Source of the DNA: an uncultured Granulosicoccaceae bacterium
GTDB taxonomy: Bacteria > Pseudomonadota > Gammaproteobacteria > Granulosicoccales > Granulosicoccaceae
Assembly: GCA_938035945.1 (NCBI GenBank)
Contig: CALHOU010000014.1
Coordinates: 1-38,006 of the forward strand
Length of the DNA: 38,006 bases
Reading direction: 5' to 3'
Both the position numbers and the translations under genes were made by a program. The number at the start of each line of letters is the position of its first letter. Positions within the stretch are counted from its first letter, which is position 1. Below, one piece after another: positions 7,516 to 16,063 of this stretch. The notes under the pieces are model-generated. The model did not search any database. It was not told where the DNA came from and saw nothing but the letters and a program-made list of their open reading frames with translations.

Positions 7516-8562
7516 ATGAGCAAGCTATCCATGGCATTTAGCACTGCATTAATTACTCTTGGCGTTAGCACTCAGGCTATTGCCAGAGATAACATCAGCA
7601 TTGTTGGTTCATCGACTGTTTATCCCTTCGCAACGGTTGTGGCTGAACGATTCGGTAAGGTTACAGATTTTAAAACACCAAAGATCGAAGCAACTGGTTC
7701 GGGCGGTGGTTTGAAATTATTTTGTGGCGGTATTGGTGTAGACACGCCAGACATCACCAATTCCTCACGTCGCATCAAAGCCAGTGAATTCGAAATGTGC
7801 CAAGCCAACGGTGTAACCGATATCATTGAAGTGTTAATTGGTTACGACGGCATTGCGGTTGCAAACTCAGTTGACGCTAAACAGTTCGAAATGACTTTGC
7901 AGGATTTATATCTGGCTTTAGCTGCTGAAGTACCCAACCCCGATGGCAGCGACTCGCTGGTGGAAAACCCGTATAAAACATGGGCCGATATTAATTCGGA
8001 TTTGCCAGCAAAACGTATTGAAGTAATGGGTCCTCCTCCAACCTCTGGTACACGCGATGCGTTTGTTGAATTAGCAATGGAAGGCGGGTGTTCAACATTT
8101 GATTTTATTAGTGCCATGGAAAAGTCGGATAAAGATAACTTCAAACGCGTTTGCCACACGATGCGTGAAGACGGTGCGTATGTAGAAGCGGGTGAGAATG
8201 ACAACCTGATCGTACAAAAACTTGAAGCCAACCCCGATGCGCTGGGCATATTTGGTTTCAGCTTTTTAGAACAAAATTCAGACATAGTTCAAAGCTCGAT
8301 CATCGATGGCTTTGAAGCAGACTTTGATAGCATTGCCGATGGTGATTATGTTATCTCTCGACCACTGTATTTTTACGTAAAAGCACAGCACGTTGGTACG
8401 GTACCTGGCATCAAGGAATACTTGGCCGAATTTGTTCGCGAAGGCACTTGGGGGGAAGATGGATATCTTGCTGATAAGGGCATGATTCCACTGGACGAAG
8501 AGCTACGTGATGAAGTTGGTGATGCCGTACTTAACCTGCAAGCCCTAGAATCAATCGAGTAA
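7516..8562 (+). CDS. pstS: Phosphate ABC transporter substrate-binding protein PstS
   Basis: Periplasmic phosphate receptor of the PstSCAB importer. A Sec signal peptide covers about residues 1-23 (cleavage after QAIA). Phosphate-site motifs of the family are visible: GSSTVYPF 31-38, TGSGGG 60-65, PDITNSSRRI 78-87 and TSGTRDAF 176-183. The 348 residues match the usual length, and the closing segment with VPGIKEYLAEF is typical of the long marine and alphaproteobacterial PstS subtype rather than of E. coli PstS. It lies directly downstream of the Pho box and five bases upstream of pstC. It is the first gene of a five-gene operon. Confidence 0.95.
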   Translation: MSKLSMAFSTALITLGVSTQAIARDNISIVGSSTVYPFATVVAERFGKVTDFKTPKIEATGSGGGLKLFCGGIGVDTPDITNSSRRIKASEFEMCQANGVTDIIEVLIGYDGIAVANSVDAKQFEMTLQDLYLALAAEVPNPDGSDSLVENPYKTWADINSDLPAKRIEVMGPPPTSGTRDAFVELAMEGGCSTFDFISAMEKSDKDNFKRVCHTMREDGAYVEAGENDNLIVQKLEANPDALGIFGFSFLEQNSDIVQSSIIDGFEADFDSIADGDYVISRPLYFYVKAQHVGTVPGIKEYLAEFVREGTWGEDGYLADKGMIPLDEELRDEVGDAVLNLQALESIE

Positions 8563-8567
8563 GTTTT

Positions 8568-9956
8568 ATGTCTACTACCTCTTTGCTTCTGCTGGCGCTT
8601 TGTCTGGCGTTTGTATCGTTTATATTTGGCCGACAAAAAGCGTATGCAGTAGCAAGAGCCCATGGCGGTACACGCGCGCTACATTCTCTACCCGGGCATT
8701 ACGGCTTGATGGTAGGTTTGTGGTGCGCTCTGCCTGCTTTAGCCATCATCATCGGCTGGAAAATATTTGAAGGCCCGATTGTTAGCAGCCTGCTCGACTC
8801 CTCCATTCCACAAGCCATTCACGATAAAGGTGATAAGGCCGTTGAGCTCTATAAAAACGAAATAAACAATCTGGCCGCATCGGGAAAAATCAGCGAAGAG
8901 AGCGATGCGGCTAAAGTGGGTGCTGCGAATCGTTTAAATTCAGTACGCAGTTACAGCGCAATCGCTTTAATGATTTTTAGCTTGGCCGTTGCCGTGATCG
9001 GTGCTGCCCTGGCCTATCGAAAAATTAAAACCGACACGCAAGCTCGGCCTATCGTGGAAGGCATTGTTCGTTTCTTTTTGGTCGCGTCTGCATCCATCGC
9101 CATATTAACCACGGTGGGCATTCTGTTTTCGGTGTTGTTTGAATCGGCTCGATTTTTCCAGCAAGTGAGTATTGTTGAATTTGTCACCGGTACCAAGTGG
9201 AGCCCGCAGACGGCCATACGTGCTGATCAAGCCGGATCATCGGGTTCATTCGGCGCTATCCCTCTCTTTTTAGGCACGCTATTAATTTCGCTGATTGCTA
9301 TGCTAGTAGCAGTACCGTTTGGATTGATGTCAGCAATTTATTTAGCCGAATACGCATCACCACGTACGCGCGCTATCGTTAAACCGCTGCTTGAAATCCT
9401 GGCAGGTATTCCAACGGTTGTGTACGGATTTTTTGCAGCGCTAACCGTTGCGCCTTTGATTCGAAAACTCGGTGAGTCAATCGGTTTAAGTGTGTCGTCA
9501 GAAAGTGCACTTGCCGCCGGAATGGTGATGGGCATTATGATTATCCCGTTCGTGTCATCGCTTTCCGATGATGTGATTACGGCCGTGCCCCAGGCTATGC
9601 GTGATGGCTCCTCAGGCTTGGGCGCAACCAAATCGGAAACGGTTCGTAAAGTGGTTTTCCCGGCCGCACTGCCAGGCATTGTCGGTGGTGTTCTACTGGC
9701 CGCGTCGCGTGCCATAGGTGAAACGATGATTGTAGTGATGGCAGCTGGACTGGCTGCAAATCTCACTATAAATCCATTAGAGGCGGTAACCACTGTGACC
9801 GTGCAAATAGTCACCCTACTCACTGGTGACCAAGAGTTCGATAGCGCAAAAACCTTAGCCGCGTTTGCGTTGGGTTTAATGCTGTTTATTACCACTCTTA
9901 TTCTCAACGTTATCGCGTTGCATGTGGTACGCAAGTACCGCGAGCAATACGACTAA
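8568..9956 (+). CDS. pstC: Phosphate ABC transporter permease PstC, N-terminally extended
   Basis: One of the two membrane subunits of the phosphate importer. Residues about 225-462 form the MetI-like permease core, with the coupling loop PQAMRDGSSGLGATKSETVR (341-360) followed by FPAALPGIVGGVLLAASRAIGET. The protein is 462 residues against about 319 in E. coli. The extra part holds two additional membrane helices (about 4-21 and 45-64), a hydrophilic segment of some 60 residues (70-127, rich in Lys, Glu, Ala), and further helices near 130-150 and 167-191. This is the PstC_N/DUF3708-type extension known in other Pst systems. It is spaced five bases from pstS and 24 from pstA. Confidence 0.93.
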   Translation: MSTTSLLLLALCLAFVSFIFGRQKAYAVARAHGGTRALHSLPGHYGLMVGLWCALPALAIIIGWKIFEGPIVSSLLDSSIPQAIHDKGDKAVELYKNEINNLAASGKISEESDAAKVGAANRLNSVRSYSAIALMIFSLAVAVIGAALAYRKIKTDTQARPIVEGIVRFFLVASASIAILTTVGILFSVLFESARFFQQVSIVEFVTGTKWSPQTAIRADQAGSSGSFGAIPLFLGTLLISLIAMLVAVPFGLMSAIYLAEYASPRTRAIVKPLLEILAGIPTVVYGFFAALTVAPLIRKLGESIGLSVSSESALAAGMVMGIMIIPFVSSLSDDVITAVPQAMRDGSSGLGATKSETVRKVVFPAALPGIVGGVLLAASRAIGETMIVVMAAGLAANLTINPLEAVTTVTVQIVTLLTGDQEFDSAKTLAAFALGLMLFITTLILNVIALHVVRKYREQYD

Positions 9957-9980
9957 ATAAAATCGACAAGACCCATCGAT

Positions 9981-11315
9981 ATGACTGAGCAAACAACTCA
10001 AAAACCGCAAGCAGATAAGCCAGCATCTGCACCTAAAAAAGACACGACCGCATTAGTGAGGGCCACGCTTGCACGTCGCTACGCGGCCGAAAAGCGTTTT
10101 CGCATCTATGGCATCGTGGCCATTGCTGCAAGTCTTAGCTTTCTGGCGGTCTTATTGGTGAGTATTTTTATCAAAGGCTGGCCGGCGTTCACACACACCT
10201 TTGTCAAACTGAACGTTACGCTTGATGCCGACACTCTAGACATTGGTCCGAACCCAAGCAGTGCTGAATTGCGCGCGGCAAATTTTGCCAGTGTGATCAA
10301 GAAATCCATGCGCGAAAAATTCCCCGACGTTAAAAAACGCAAAGAGAAAAAAGCACTGTACTCGTTAATCAGTACCGGTGGTGAGTATCAACTACACGAC
10401 ATGATCAAAGCCGACCCGTCCTTGGTGGGTAAAACTATCGATGTCTGGTTACCGGCCGACGATGAACTTGCCGCCGTTATAAAATCAGGCGCAGACCTTT
10501 CCAAGCCTGAGAACATTGTCACGCGTATGAATGAACAGCAACTGGGCTTTGCCAAGATTCTAAAAGAGGCAGGTGATACAAAAACAGGTTTTAATAAAAC
10601 CTTCTTTACCGCAGGCGATTCGCGCGAACCGGAACAAGCAGGTATCAGAGCGGCCTTGGTCGGTTCCGCCCTAACCTTGCTAGTTACCTTCCTGCTCTCT
10701 TTCCCAATTGCAGTCGCCGCTGCAATTTATCTGGAAGAATTTGCCCCGCAAAATCGTTGGACTGACCTTGTTGAGGTGAATATCAACAACCTCGCAGCTG
10801 TGCCATCGATCGTTTTTGGTTTGTTGGGCTTGGCTGTGTTTATCAACTACTTTCATCTGCCGCGCTCAGCACCCATTGTTGGCGGAATCGTATTAAGTTT
10901 AATGACACTACCGACCATCATCATTGCTTCGCGCGCAGCGCTTAAAGCGGTGCCACCATCGATTCGCGAAGCTGGTCGTGGCTTAGGCGCATCAGACCAA
11001 CAAGTCGTTTGGCATCATGTGTTGCCACTGGCCATGCCGGGCATTCTTACCGGCACCATCATTGGCTTGGCGCAAGCCTTGGGTGAAACTGCACCGCTAC
11101 TTATGATCGGCATGGTTGCGTTTATTGTTGATATTCCTGGCGGCTTCACCGATGCTGCAACGGTGTTACCCGTGCAAGTATTTCTATGGGCGGATAGCCC
11201 GGAACGTGGTTTTGTCGAGAAAACCTCAGCTGCAATTATGGTACTACTGGCTTTTCTGATATTAATGAATGCCGTGGCTGTGCTACTGCGAAAGAAATTT
11301 GAACGTCGCTGGTGA
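9981..11315 (+). CDS. pstA: Phosphate ABC transporter permease PstA with periplasmic insert
   Basis: Second membrane subunit of the phosphate importer. After a hydrophilic cytoplasmic N-terminus (1-42) and helix 1 (about 43-65), an insert of about 155 residues (66-220) precedes the permease core. The insert is charged, and because it follows helix 1 it is probably periplasmic. It corresponds to the DUF3333 domain of long PstA proteins. The core carries the coupling loop AVPPSIREAGRGLGASDQQV and LPLAMPGILTGTIIGLAQALGETAP. Total 444 residues against 296 in E. coli. PstC is also extended, so the two probably form a matching outer-face structure; what it does is not known to me. Confidence 0.93.
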   Translation: MTEQTTQKPQADKPASAPKKDTTALVRATLARRYAAEKRFRIYGIVAIAASLSFLAVLLVSIFIKGWPAFTHTFVKLNVTLDADTLDIGPNPSSAELRAANFASVIKKSMREKFPDVKKRKEKKALYSLISTGGEYQLHDMIKADPSLVGKTIDVWLPADDELAAVIKSGADLSKPENIVTRMNEQQLGFAKILKEAGDTKTGFNKTFFTAGDSREPEQAGIRAALVGSALTLLVTFLLSFPIAVAAAIYLEEFAPQNRWTDLVEVNINNLAAVPSIVFGLLGLAVFINYFHLPRSAPIVGGIVLSLMTLPTIIIASRAALKAVPPSIREAGRGLGASDQQVVWHHVLPLAMPGILTGTIIGLAQALGETAPLLMIGMVAFIVDIPGGFTDAATVLPVQVFLWADSPERGFVEKTSAAIMVLLAFLILMNAVAVLLRKKFERRW

Positions 11316-11384
11316 GTTGGCTTGATCAAGTTGCTATCACAACACCCGTACGCTTTTATTAAACAAGACGAAGAATAAAATACC

Positions 11385-12206
11385 GTGAACGATTCTCATC
11401 AAGATGTATTTGACAATATCAAAGGCACGGTTGGCGATGTCACCGTCGACAATCCGAAAATGCGACTCAGTAACGTCGATGTTTTCTATGGCGAAAAGCA
11501 AGCCATTTTTGATGTCAGCCTGGATATCGCTAACAACGAAGTGATTGCCATGATCGGCCCGTCAGGGTGCGGTAAGTCGACATTTCTTCGATGCCTGAAC
11601 CGAATGAATGACACTATCCCCACGTGCAAAGTCACGGGAGAGATGTCTTTAGACGGTGAAGACCTTTACGGGCCAAACCTGGACACGGTTTTACTGCGTG
11701 CACGTGTGGGCATGGTTTTTCAAAAACCTAATCCATTTGCGAAAAGCATTTACGATAATGTTGCTTACGGGCCTCGCATTCATGGATTGGCCAGTAACCG
11801 TGCTGAGCTCGATGAAATCGTTGTCGGTTCGCTACAAAAAGCCGGCCTGTACGATGAAGTGAAAGATAGGCTCGATGCGCCGGGTACCAGTCTTTCAGGC
11901 GGTCAACAGCAAAGGTTGTGTATAGCCAGAACCATCGCGGTAAGCCCTGAAGTTATTTTGATGGATGAGCCCTGCTCTGCGCTTGACCCTATCGCAACGG
12001 CGAAAATCGAAGAACTGATTGATGAGCTGCGACAAAACTACGCCATTGCCATAGTGACTCACTCTATGCAGCAAGCAGCACGTGTGTCACAACGTACAGC
12101 TTACTTTCATCTTGGCAAACTGGTTGAAGTCGGCTCTACCAATCATATATTCACTAATCCGTCACATGAATTAACCGAAAACTACATCACTGGTAGATTC
12201 GGCTAA
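11385..12206 (+). CDS. pstB: Phosphate ABC transporter ATP-binding protein PstB
   Basis: ATPase subunit of the phosphate importer, also part of the signal to PhoR through PhoU. Walker [10 protein letters not shown] (58-66), Q-loop Q113, signature LSGGQQQR (170-177), Walker B ILMDE (191-195) and H-loop H226 are all intact. The family-typical RMNDTIP and FQKPNPF segments are also present, so it is PstB rather than another ABC ATPase. The start is GTG at 11385, which is the first start after the pstA stop that leaves the whole domain. 273 residues is the normal length, with a short N-terminal addition of about 20 residues. Confidence 0.96.
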   Translation: MNDSHQDVFDNIKGTVGDVTVDNPKMRLSNVDVFYGEKQAIFDVSLDIANNEVIAMIGPSGCGKSTFLRCLNRMNDTIPTCKVTGEMSLDGEDLYGPNLDTVLLRARVGMVFQKPNPFAKSIYDNVAYGPRIHGLASNRAELDEIVVGSLQKAGLYDEVKDRLDAPGTSLSGGQQQRLCIARTIAVSPEVILMDEPCSALDPIATAKIEELIDELRQNYAIAIVTHSMQQAARVSQRTAYFHLGKLVEVGSTNHIFTNPSHELTENYITGRFG

Positions 12207-12250
12207 CTTTATGCAAGTCACTAATTTACGCACAATGAAGCGATACTGAA

Positions 12251-12970
12251 ATGGACAAACTACACCTCGATCAGCATATCTCGCAGCAGTTTAATAACGA
12301 GCTCGAAGACATCAGAAACAAAGTGCTCGCCATGGGCGGTCTGGTTGAACAACAAGTGAGCAAGGGATTAACTGCACTGCTTGAACTGGACGCTGACCTT
12401 GGTAACGAAGTGTCAACAGCCGACTTTGAAGTGAATAAGCTCGAAGTGGAAATTGACGAAGAGTGTATTCAAATACTCGCGCGTCGCCAACCGGCAGCTT
12501 CCGATTTACGTTTGATTGTGACTGTTATCAAAGTCATTACCGATTTAGAACGCATCGGCGATGAAGCAGAAAAAATGGGTCGCTTTTCAGCCGAGCTTAC
12601 TGAAACAGGCCAAGTCGTTAACTACCGAAAGGAATTGCGTCACTTGGGTGAATTGGTTAAATCGATGTTACGCGATGCGTTAGATGCGTTTGCTCGGCTG
12701 GATGTGGATGCCGCAATTAAAACCGCTGCTCGTGATAACGATATCAATACTGAATACGAATCACTATCGCGTCTGCTTGCCACGCACTTGATGGAAGACC
12801 CTAGAAACGTATCAATGCTATTGAAAATTACTTGGTGTGCACGCGCATTGGAGCGCATAGGTGATCACTCAGTGAATATTTGCGAATACGTTGTGTACTT
12901 GGTTAAAGGGCGCGACATTCGGCACATTAGCTTTGATCAAATTCAATCTGAATTTTTATCAAAACCTTAA
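12251..12970 (+). CDS. phoU: Phosphate signalling protein PhoU
   Basis: Negative regulator linking Pst transport to PhoR; a peripheral cytoplasmic protein. The 239 residues show the two PhoU three-helix bundles, each with the metal-site signature: DLRLIVTVIKVITDLERIGDEAEKM in the first and MLLKITWCARALERIGDHSVNI in the second. Length matches E. coli PhoU (241). It is the last gene of the pst operon, 44 bases after pstB. Its stop lies three bases from the end of the convergent lipoprotein gene, leaving no room for a separate terminator between the two. Confidence 0.96.
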   Translation: MDKLHLDQHISQQFNNELEDIRNKVLAMGGLVEQQVSKGLTALLELDADLGNEVSTADFEVNKLEVEIDEECIQILARRQPAASDLRLIVTVIKVITDLERIGDEAEKMGRFSAELTETGQVVNYRKELRHLGELVKSMLRDALDAFARLDVDAAIKTAARDNDINTEYESLSRLLATHLMEDPRNVSMLLKITWCARALERIGDHSVNICEYVVYLVKGRDIRHISFDQIQSEFLSKP

Positions 12971-12973
12971 CGC

Positions 12974-13576
12974 TTATTCTTGTGTTAACCAAGGCGCATC
13001 GTTCATGAGCGTCTTGTCCAGCAGTCGCACGTGGATGTTTCCCGCGTTGGCGCCACCACCAGCGCGTACACCAGCTATATGGGTGCTAGTAATCCATTCA
13101 AAACTATTCTGCTTGTCGGCAACTGTGTCGGCTTCAGTATCACTAAACACCGATTGAACATCGGAAGTAACACGTTCGAGCAACTGCTCATTACCTCTCG
13201 CAATAACGTCAATTCTGACTAGCTTACGCTCAATAAACTGATAAACTACTTCAGCCATGGGTGCGTTGGCAAAGCTTTGGCCTTCGGGGTTAAAACCACA
13301 AATATCATAGATGAAGGCTTTGCGTTGCCGTACTAAGGATATTTTGCGCGTTTCGCATTGAGGATCTACTTCATAACTCTCGACGGCTCGGTTAATAACC
13401 GCGTCATAGTGCTCACCGATAGAGCTGTTAGCAAGCGTTATTTTGCCATTGGTTTGCTCTAGTGAACTTGATGGTGCTGTCGCGCATGCGCTAACCAATA
13501 ATGCCGAGACAATTGCGATTGGAGCAACACAATAAAGGGTGCGGCTAATTACTTTTTTGCGCTTTAGGTTTTTCAT
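12974..13576 (-). CDS. Putative outer-membrane lipoprotein of unknown function
   Basis: I do not recognise the family. The protein of 200 residues begins with a basic N-terminus (MKNLKRKKVISR), a hydrophobic stretch and the lipobox LVSAC, with C31 as the lipidated residue. The next residue is Ala, so the outer membrane is the likely site. The mature part is soluble and acidic to neutral, with two further cysteines (PQCETRK and DICGFNPEG) that may form a disulfide in the periplasm. The ATG at 13576 was chosen because it forms an ATGA overlap with the stop of the upstream protease gene and starts right before the signal peptide; an upstream in-frame start would lie inside that gene. The coupling suggests the two products are made together. 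Confidence 0.75.
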   Translation of the reverse strand: MKNLKRKKVISRTLYCVAPIAIVSALLVSACATAPSSSLEQTNGKITLANSSIGEHYDAVINRAVESYEVDPQCETRKISLVRQRKAFIYDICGFNPEGQSFANAPMAEVVYQFIERKLVRIDVIARGNEQLLERVTSDVQSVFSDTEADTVADKQNSFEWITSTHIAGVRAGGGANAGNIHVRLLDKTLMNDAPWLTQE

Positions 13577-14607
13577 CCGATACGTCGCCTTAGCATCACA
13601 CCTGCCAATAACACCAATACACCCATCCATGAGCTGCTGGCAAGATCAGATGGCGTTGCAGCGGCGACCGGAATACTTGCCACGCTCTTAAGGTCAATCG
13701 GTTCAGGTTCGAATTCGGGCTCTGCCACTTGCACATACTGGTTTATCCAACCAATGTAATATGGCACGTCTGAATAAATGCCATAGTAGTTTGGCAACGC
13801 ACAGCCATAGCCGTAACTCACGACACCGACTTGTTGTACAACACCATCAATGTTAACGAACAGCGGACCACCGCTATCGCCAGTACAACTATCAATACCA
13901 CCCTCGGCATAACCTGCACACAATTGGTTTGGGTAAATAGTGCCTTGATAGGATTCAGGCGCATTGCAAACGTCCATCGCAACGATGGGTACTAATGCTT
14001 CGTGTAGCTCAACCGGAAACTTAAGCGACGTCGGATCAGCATTGTCTACTGCGCCCCAGCCAATGACTTTTGCATCCAGGCCGACGAGCTTATCGCTACT
14101 TTTAGCGGACACACGAATCGGTTCGACTCCACTGTCGTTTGCCAATTCGAGCAAGGCGATGTCAAACATCGGATTTTCTCGAAGCGGATCATAGTTTGGG
14201 TGGATGTACATATTGGTAACCACGATTTCAGTCGCATCCGGATTACTCAAATCACTTGCATTTACGGCAACTTTAAATGTGCTTAGTTCAATCGGTTTGC
14301 CACTACGATCAAACAAACAATGAGCCGCAGTCAGTACCCAGCGATCTGCGATCACGCTACCACCACAAAACTGGCGTTGAAAAAGATTGGCGTCGATGTC
14401 ATTGGTCAGCGCTACGACCCATGGGTAGGCGTTTTGTTCGGTGGGTACACCACCAATAACAAAGTGCCGATCAGAGGCGAAACTACCGAGGGTATCAGCA
14501 GATGCAGGACGCACCAGACTGGCAATCGACAGTAATGCACACAACCGTGTGTAGGCGAGCCCGTCAGCTGCGCGTTTTACCCCCGAACTGGGCCTTTGCT
14601 GGAACAT
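13573..14607 (-). CDS. Secreted trypsin-like serine protease (family S1) with C-terminal anchor
   Basis: A secreted chymotrypsin-fold endopeptidase. With the ATG at 14607 the protein has 344 residues: signal peptide about 1-37 (cleavage after RPASA), short pro-segment, mature start near VIGG (50-53), and the triad H96 (TAAHC), D149 (MFDIALLEL) and S245 (GDSGGP). D239, six residues before the Ser, predicts cleavage after Arg or Lys. Several Cys are placed as in disulfide-bonded S1 enzymes. After the catalytic domain come an acidic Pro/Glu stretch (about 296-305), a short linker, a hydrophobic segment (327-339) and RRR near the end. This resembles a sorted or anchored C-terminal tail. AGGG lies about eight bases before this ATG; an ATG at 14634 and a TTG at 14664 are less good. 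Confidence 0.88.
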   Translation of the reverse strand: MFQQRPSSGVKRAADGLAYTRLCALLSIASLVRPASADTLGSFASDRHFVIGGVPTEQNAYPWVVALTNDIDANLFQRQFCGGSVIADRWVLTAAHCLFDRSGKPIELSTFKVAVNASDLSNPDATEIVVTNMYIHPNYDPLRENPMFDIALLELANDSGVEPIRVSAKSSDKLVGLDAKVIGWGAVDNADPTSLKFPVELHEALVPIVAMDVCNAPESYQGTIYPNQLCAGYAEGGIDSCTGDSGGPLFVNIDGVVQQVGVVSYGYGCALPNYYGIYSDVPYYIGWINQYVQVAEPEFEPEPIDLKSVASIPVAAATPSDLASSSWMGVLVLLAGVMLRRRIG

Positions 14608-14770
14608 GGAGTACCCTAAAGCTAATCTAACCATCAGACTGCTAGCGGCGGCGGGTAGTACCAAAATCAGATGATCACAGCCTTATGTGATCAATTTCGC
14701 CCCGAATTGCCGCTTACAGCCTTCGAATAGCTTTAAGAATAGGACATGGTGGGCAAAATACTGTTAGCAA

Positions 14771-15415
14771 TTATGCCGGGTCGTCTTCCTTGTCAGGCAA
14801 TGGGTGACCTGGCATAAGCTCGTAAGGATGCACCCACCCTGGCAGAGCGGAAATGCGATCAAGCCATTGAACGACGTTGGGAAATTCGCTCATATCAATT
14901 TCTGCTTCATCGGCGAAATACAAATAACCGCACATTGAAATATCAGCGATCGATACTTTTTCACCTAACACAAATGGTGCATTACTAAGACGTTTGTCGA
15001 GCACAGCAAGTGCTTTGGTGGTTCTAAAATGCAAAAAGCCAGTAACCTCGGTTTCACCGGTTTGTTTAAAGTGCCGCAAAAAACGCAGCACAGAGATTTG
15101 CCCCGTGAGCTTGTGGTTATCAAACATAATCCAGCGCATTATTTCCCTGTGCTCAGGAACACTTGCCGCATCGAACTGTTCAAACGCATCGGCAAGGTAA
15201 TCGAGAATAACACCGGTTTGGCTCAGCACGAGATCCCCTGCTTCAAGCACAGGTACTTCGTTCATGTCGTTGAGCTCAGCAAACTCTTCGCTTAAATGCC
15301 CACCGTTGAAAAAATCAACAAATACTGGCTCCCAGTCGGCGCCACACAGGTTGAGCATAAGCGCTACCTTGTAAGCATTACCCGATTGCGCAAAACAGTG
15401 TAATTTATATTTCAT
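14771..15415 (-). CDS. Glutathione S-transferase family protein
   Basis: A soluble thiol transferase-fold protein of 214 residues. The N-terminal thioredoxin-like domain (1-78) has YKLHCFAQSGNAYKVALML, with a possible catalytic Ser11, the cis-Pro turn NEVPVLEAGDLVLSQT and the helix start VILDYLA. The all-helical C-terminal domain (about 90-200) has the N-capping motif of GSTs in APFVLGEKVSIADISMCGYL. The ATG at 15415 was chosen because the thioredoxin fold starts at that residue; the frame remains open upstream but has no plausible domain there. The substrate and exact GST class cannot be told. It is divergent from yaiI. Confidence 0.85.
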   Translation of the reverse strand: MKYKLHCFAQSGNAYKVALMLNLCGADWEPVFVDFFNGGHLSEEFAELNDMNEVPVLEAGDLVLSQTGVILDYLADAFEQFDAASVPEHREIMRWIMFDNHKLTGQISVLRFLRHFKQTGETEVTGFLHFRTTKALAVLDKRLSNAPFVLGEKVSIADISMCGYLYFADEAEIDMSEFPNVVQWLDRISALPGWVHPYELMPGHPLPDKEDDPA

Positions 15416-15550
15416 AGTCGAGGACTTTTCCGCTGTTTCCTGTAGGTAACAGTATCGCACGAGAATCAGGAAATACACCCCAATTAGACGTAAAATACCG
15501 CGTTGGGATAATAATTGTTTTTCCGTTTGGAGCACTAATTGACACACACA

Positions 15551-16003
15551 ATGCAGATTTGGGTTGATGCAGATAGTTGCCCCGGCGTCATTAAAGAGAT
15601 TTTGTTTAAAGCGTCCACGCGCACCAAAGTGACCATGACCTTGGTCGCAAACCACCCTATGCCAATCCCACGCATAAAATGGATCAGCTTGTTGCAAGTG
15701 CCAGCAGGATTTGATGTTGCTGATAATGAAATCGTTAAACGCTCCAATGCTGGGGACTTAGTGATTACTGGCGACATTCCACTGGCCGCAGAAATTATCG
15801 ATAAAGGTGCGCACGCACTAAATCCACGCGGCGAATTTTATAATGCTGAAAATATTCGCCAACGACTCAACATGCGTGACTTTATGGATACGTTACGATC
15901 GAGCGGTGTAAACACTGGTGGGCAAGCGAGTATGAGTCAAAACGATCGACGAGAGTTTGCCAATCAACTTGATCGTTTTTTACAAAAAAATGCCGCTAAT
16001 TAA
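15551..16003 (+). CDS. yaiI: UPF0178/DUF188 family protein YaiI
   Basis: A small conserved cytoplasmic protein of unknown biochemical role; the fold is thought to relate to PIN-like nucleases. The 150 residues follow E. coli YaiI almost throughout: [19 protein letters not shown] at the start, [36 protein letters not shown] in the middle and [17 protein letters not shown] near the end. Conserved Asp residues at the N-terminus (VDAD) and in GDIPLA could be a metal site. The ATG at 15551 gives [12 protein letters not shown], aligned to E. coli MTIWVDADACPN; a TTG 12 bases earlier is less likely. A strong terminator follows. Confidence 0.93.
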   Translation: MQIWVDADSCPGVIKEILFKASTRTKVTMTLVANHPMPIPRIKWISLLQVPAGFDVADNEIVKRSNAGDLVITGDIPLAAEIIDKGAHALNPRGEFYNAENIRQRLNMRDFMDTLRSSGVNTGGQASMSQNDRREFANQLDRFLQKNAAN

Positions 16004-16010
16004 CAGGCGA

Positions 16011-16042
16011 AAAAAAACCGGCAAAGTCGCCGGTTCTTTTTA
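16011..16042. terminator. Bidirectional rho-independent terminator
   Basis: A perfect seven-pair stem AACCGGC / GCCGGTT (16016-16022 and 16029-16035) with a six-base loop is preceded by an A run and followed by a T-rich tract (TCTTTTTATT). It can act on both strands and lies between the convergent yaiI and OmpA-like genes. Confidence 0.88.
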
Positions 16043-16063
16043 TTATCTGCGTAGCGTGTTGTT

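Noticed and set aside
14608..14664. Longer N-terminus of the S1 protease (TTG 14664 or ATG 14634)
   Set aside because: Added residues put an unusual stretch before the signal peptide, and the ribosome binding site is better for 14607.
15416..15697. N-terminal extension of the glutathione transferase
   Set aside because: The open frame continues upstream but overlaps the yaiI gene antisense and has no domain; the thioredoxin fold starts at the ATG of 15415.
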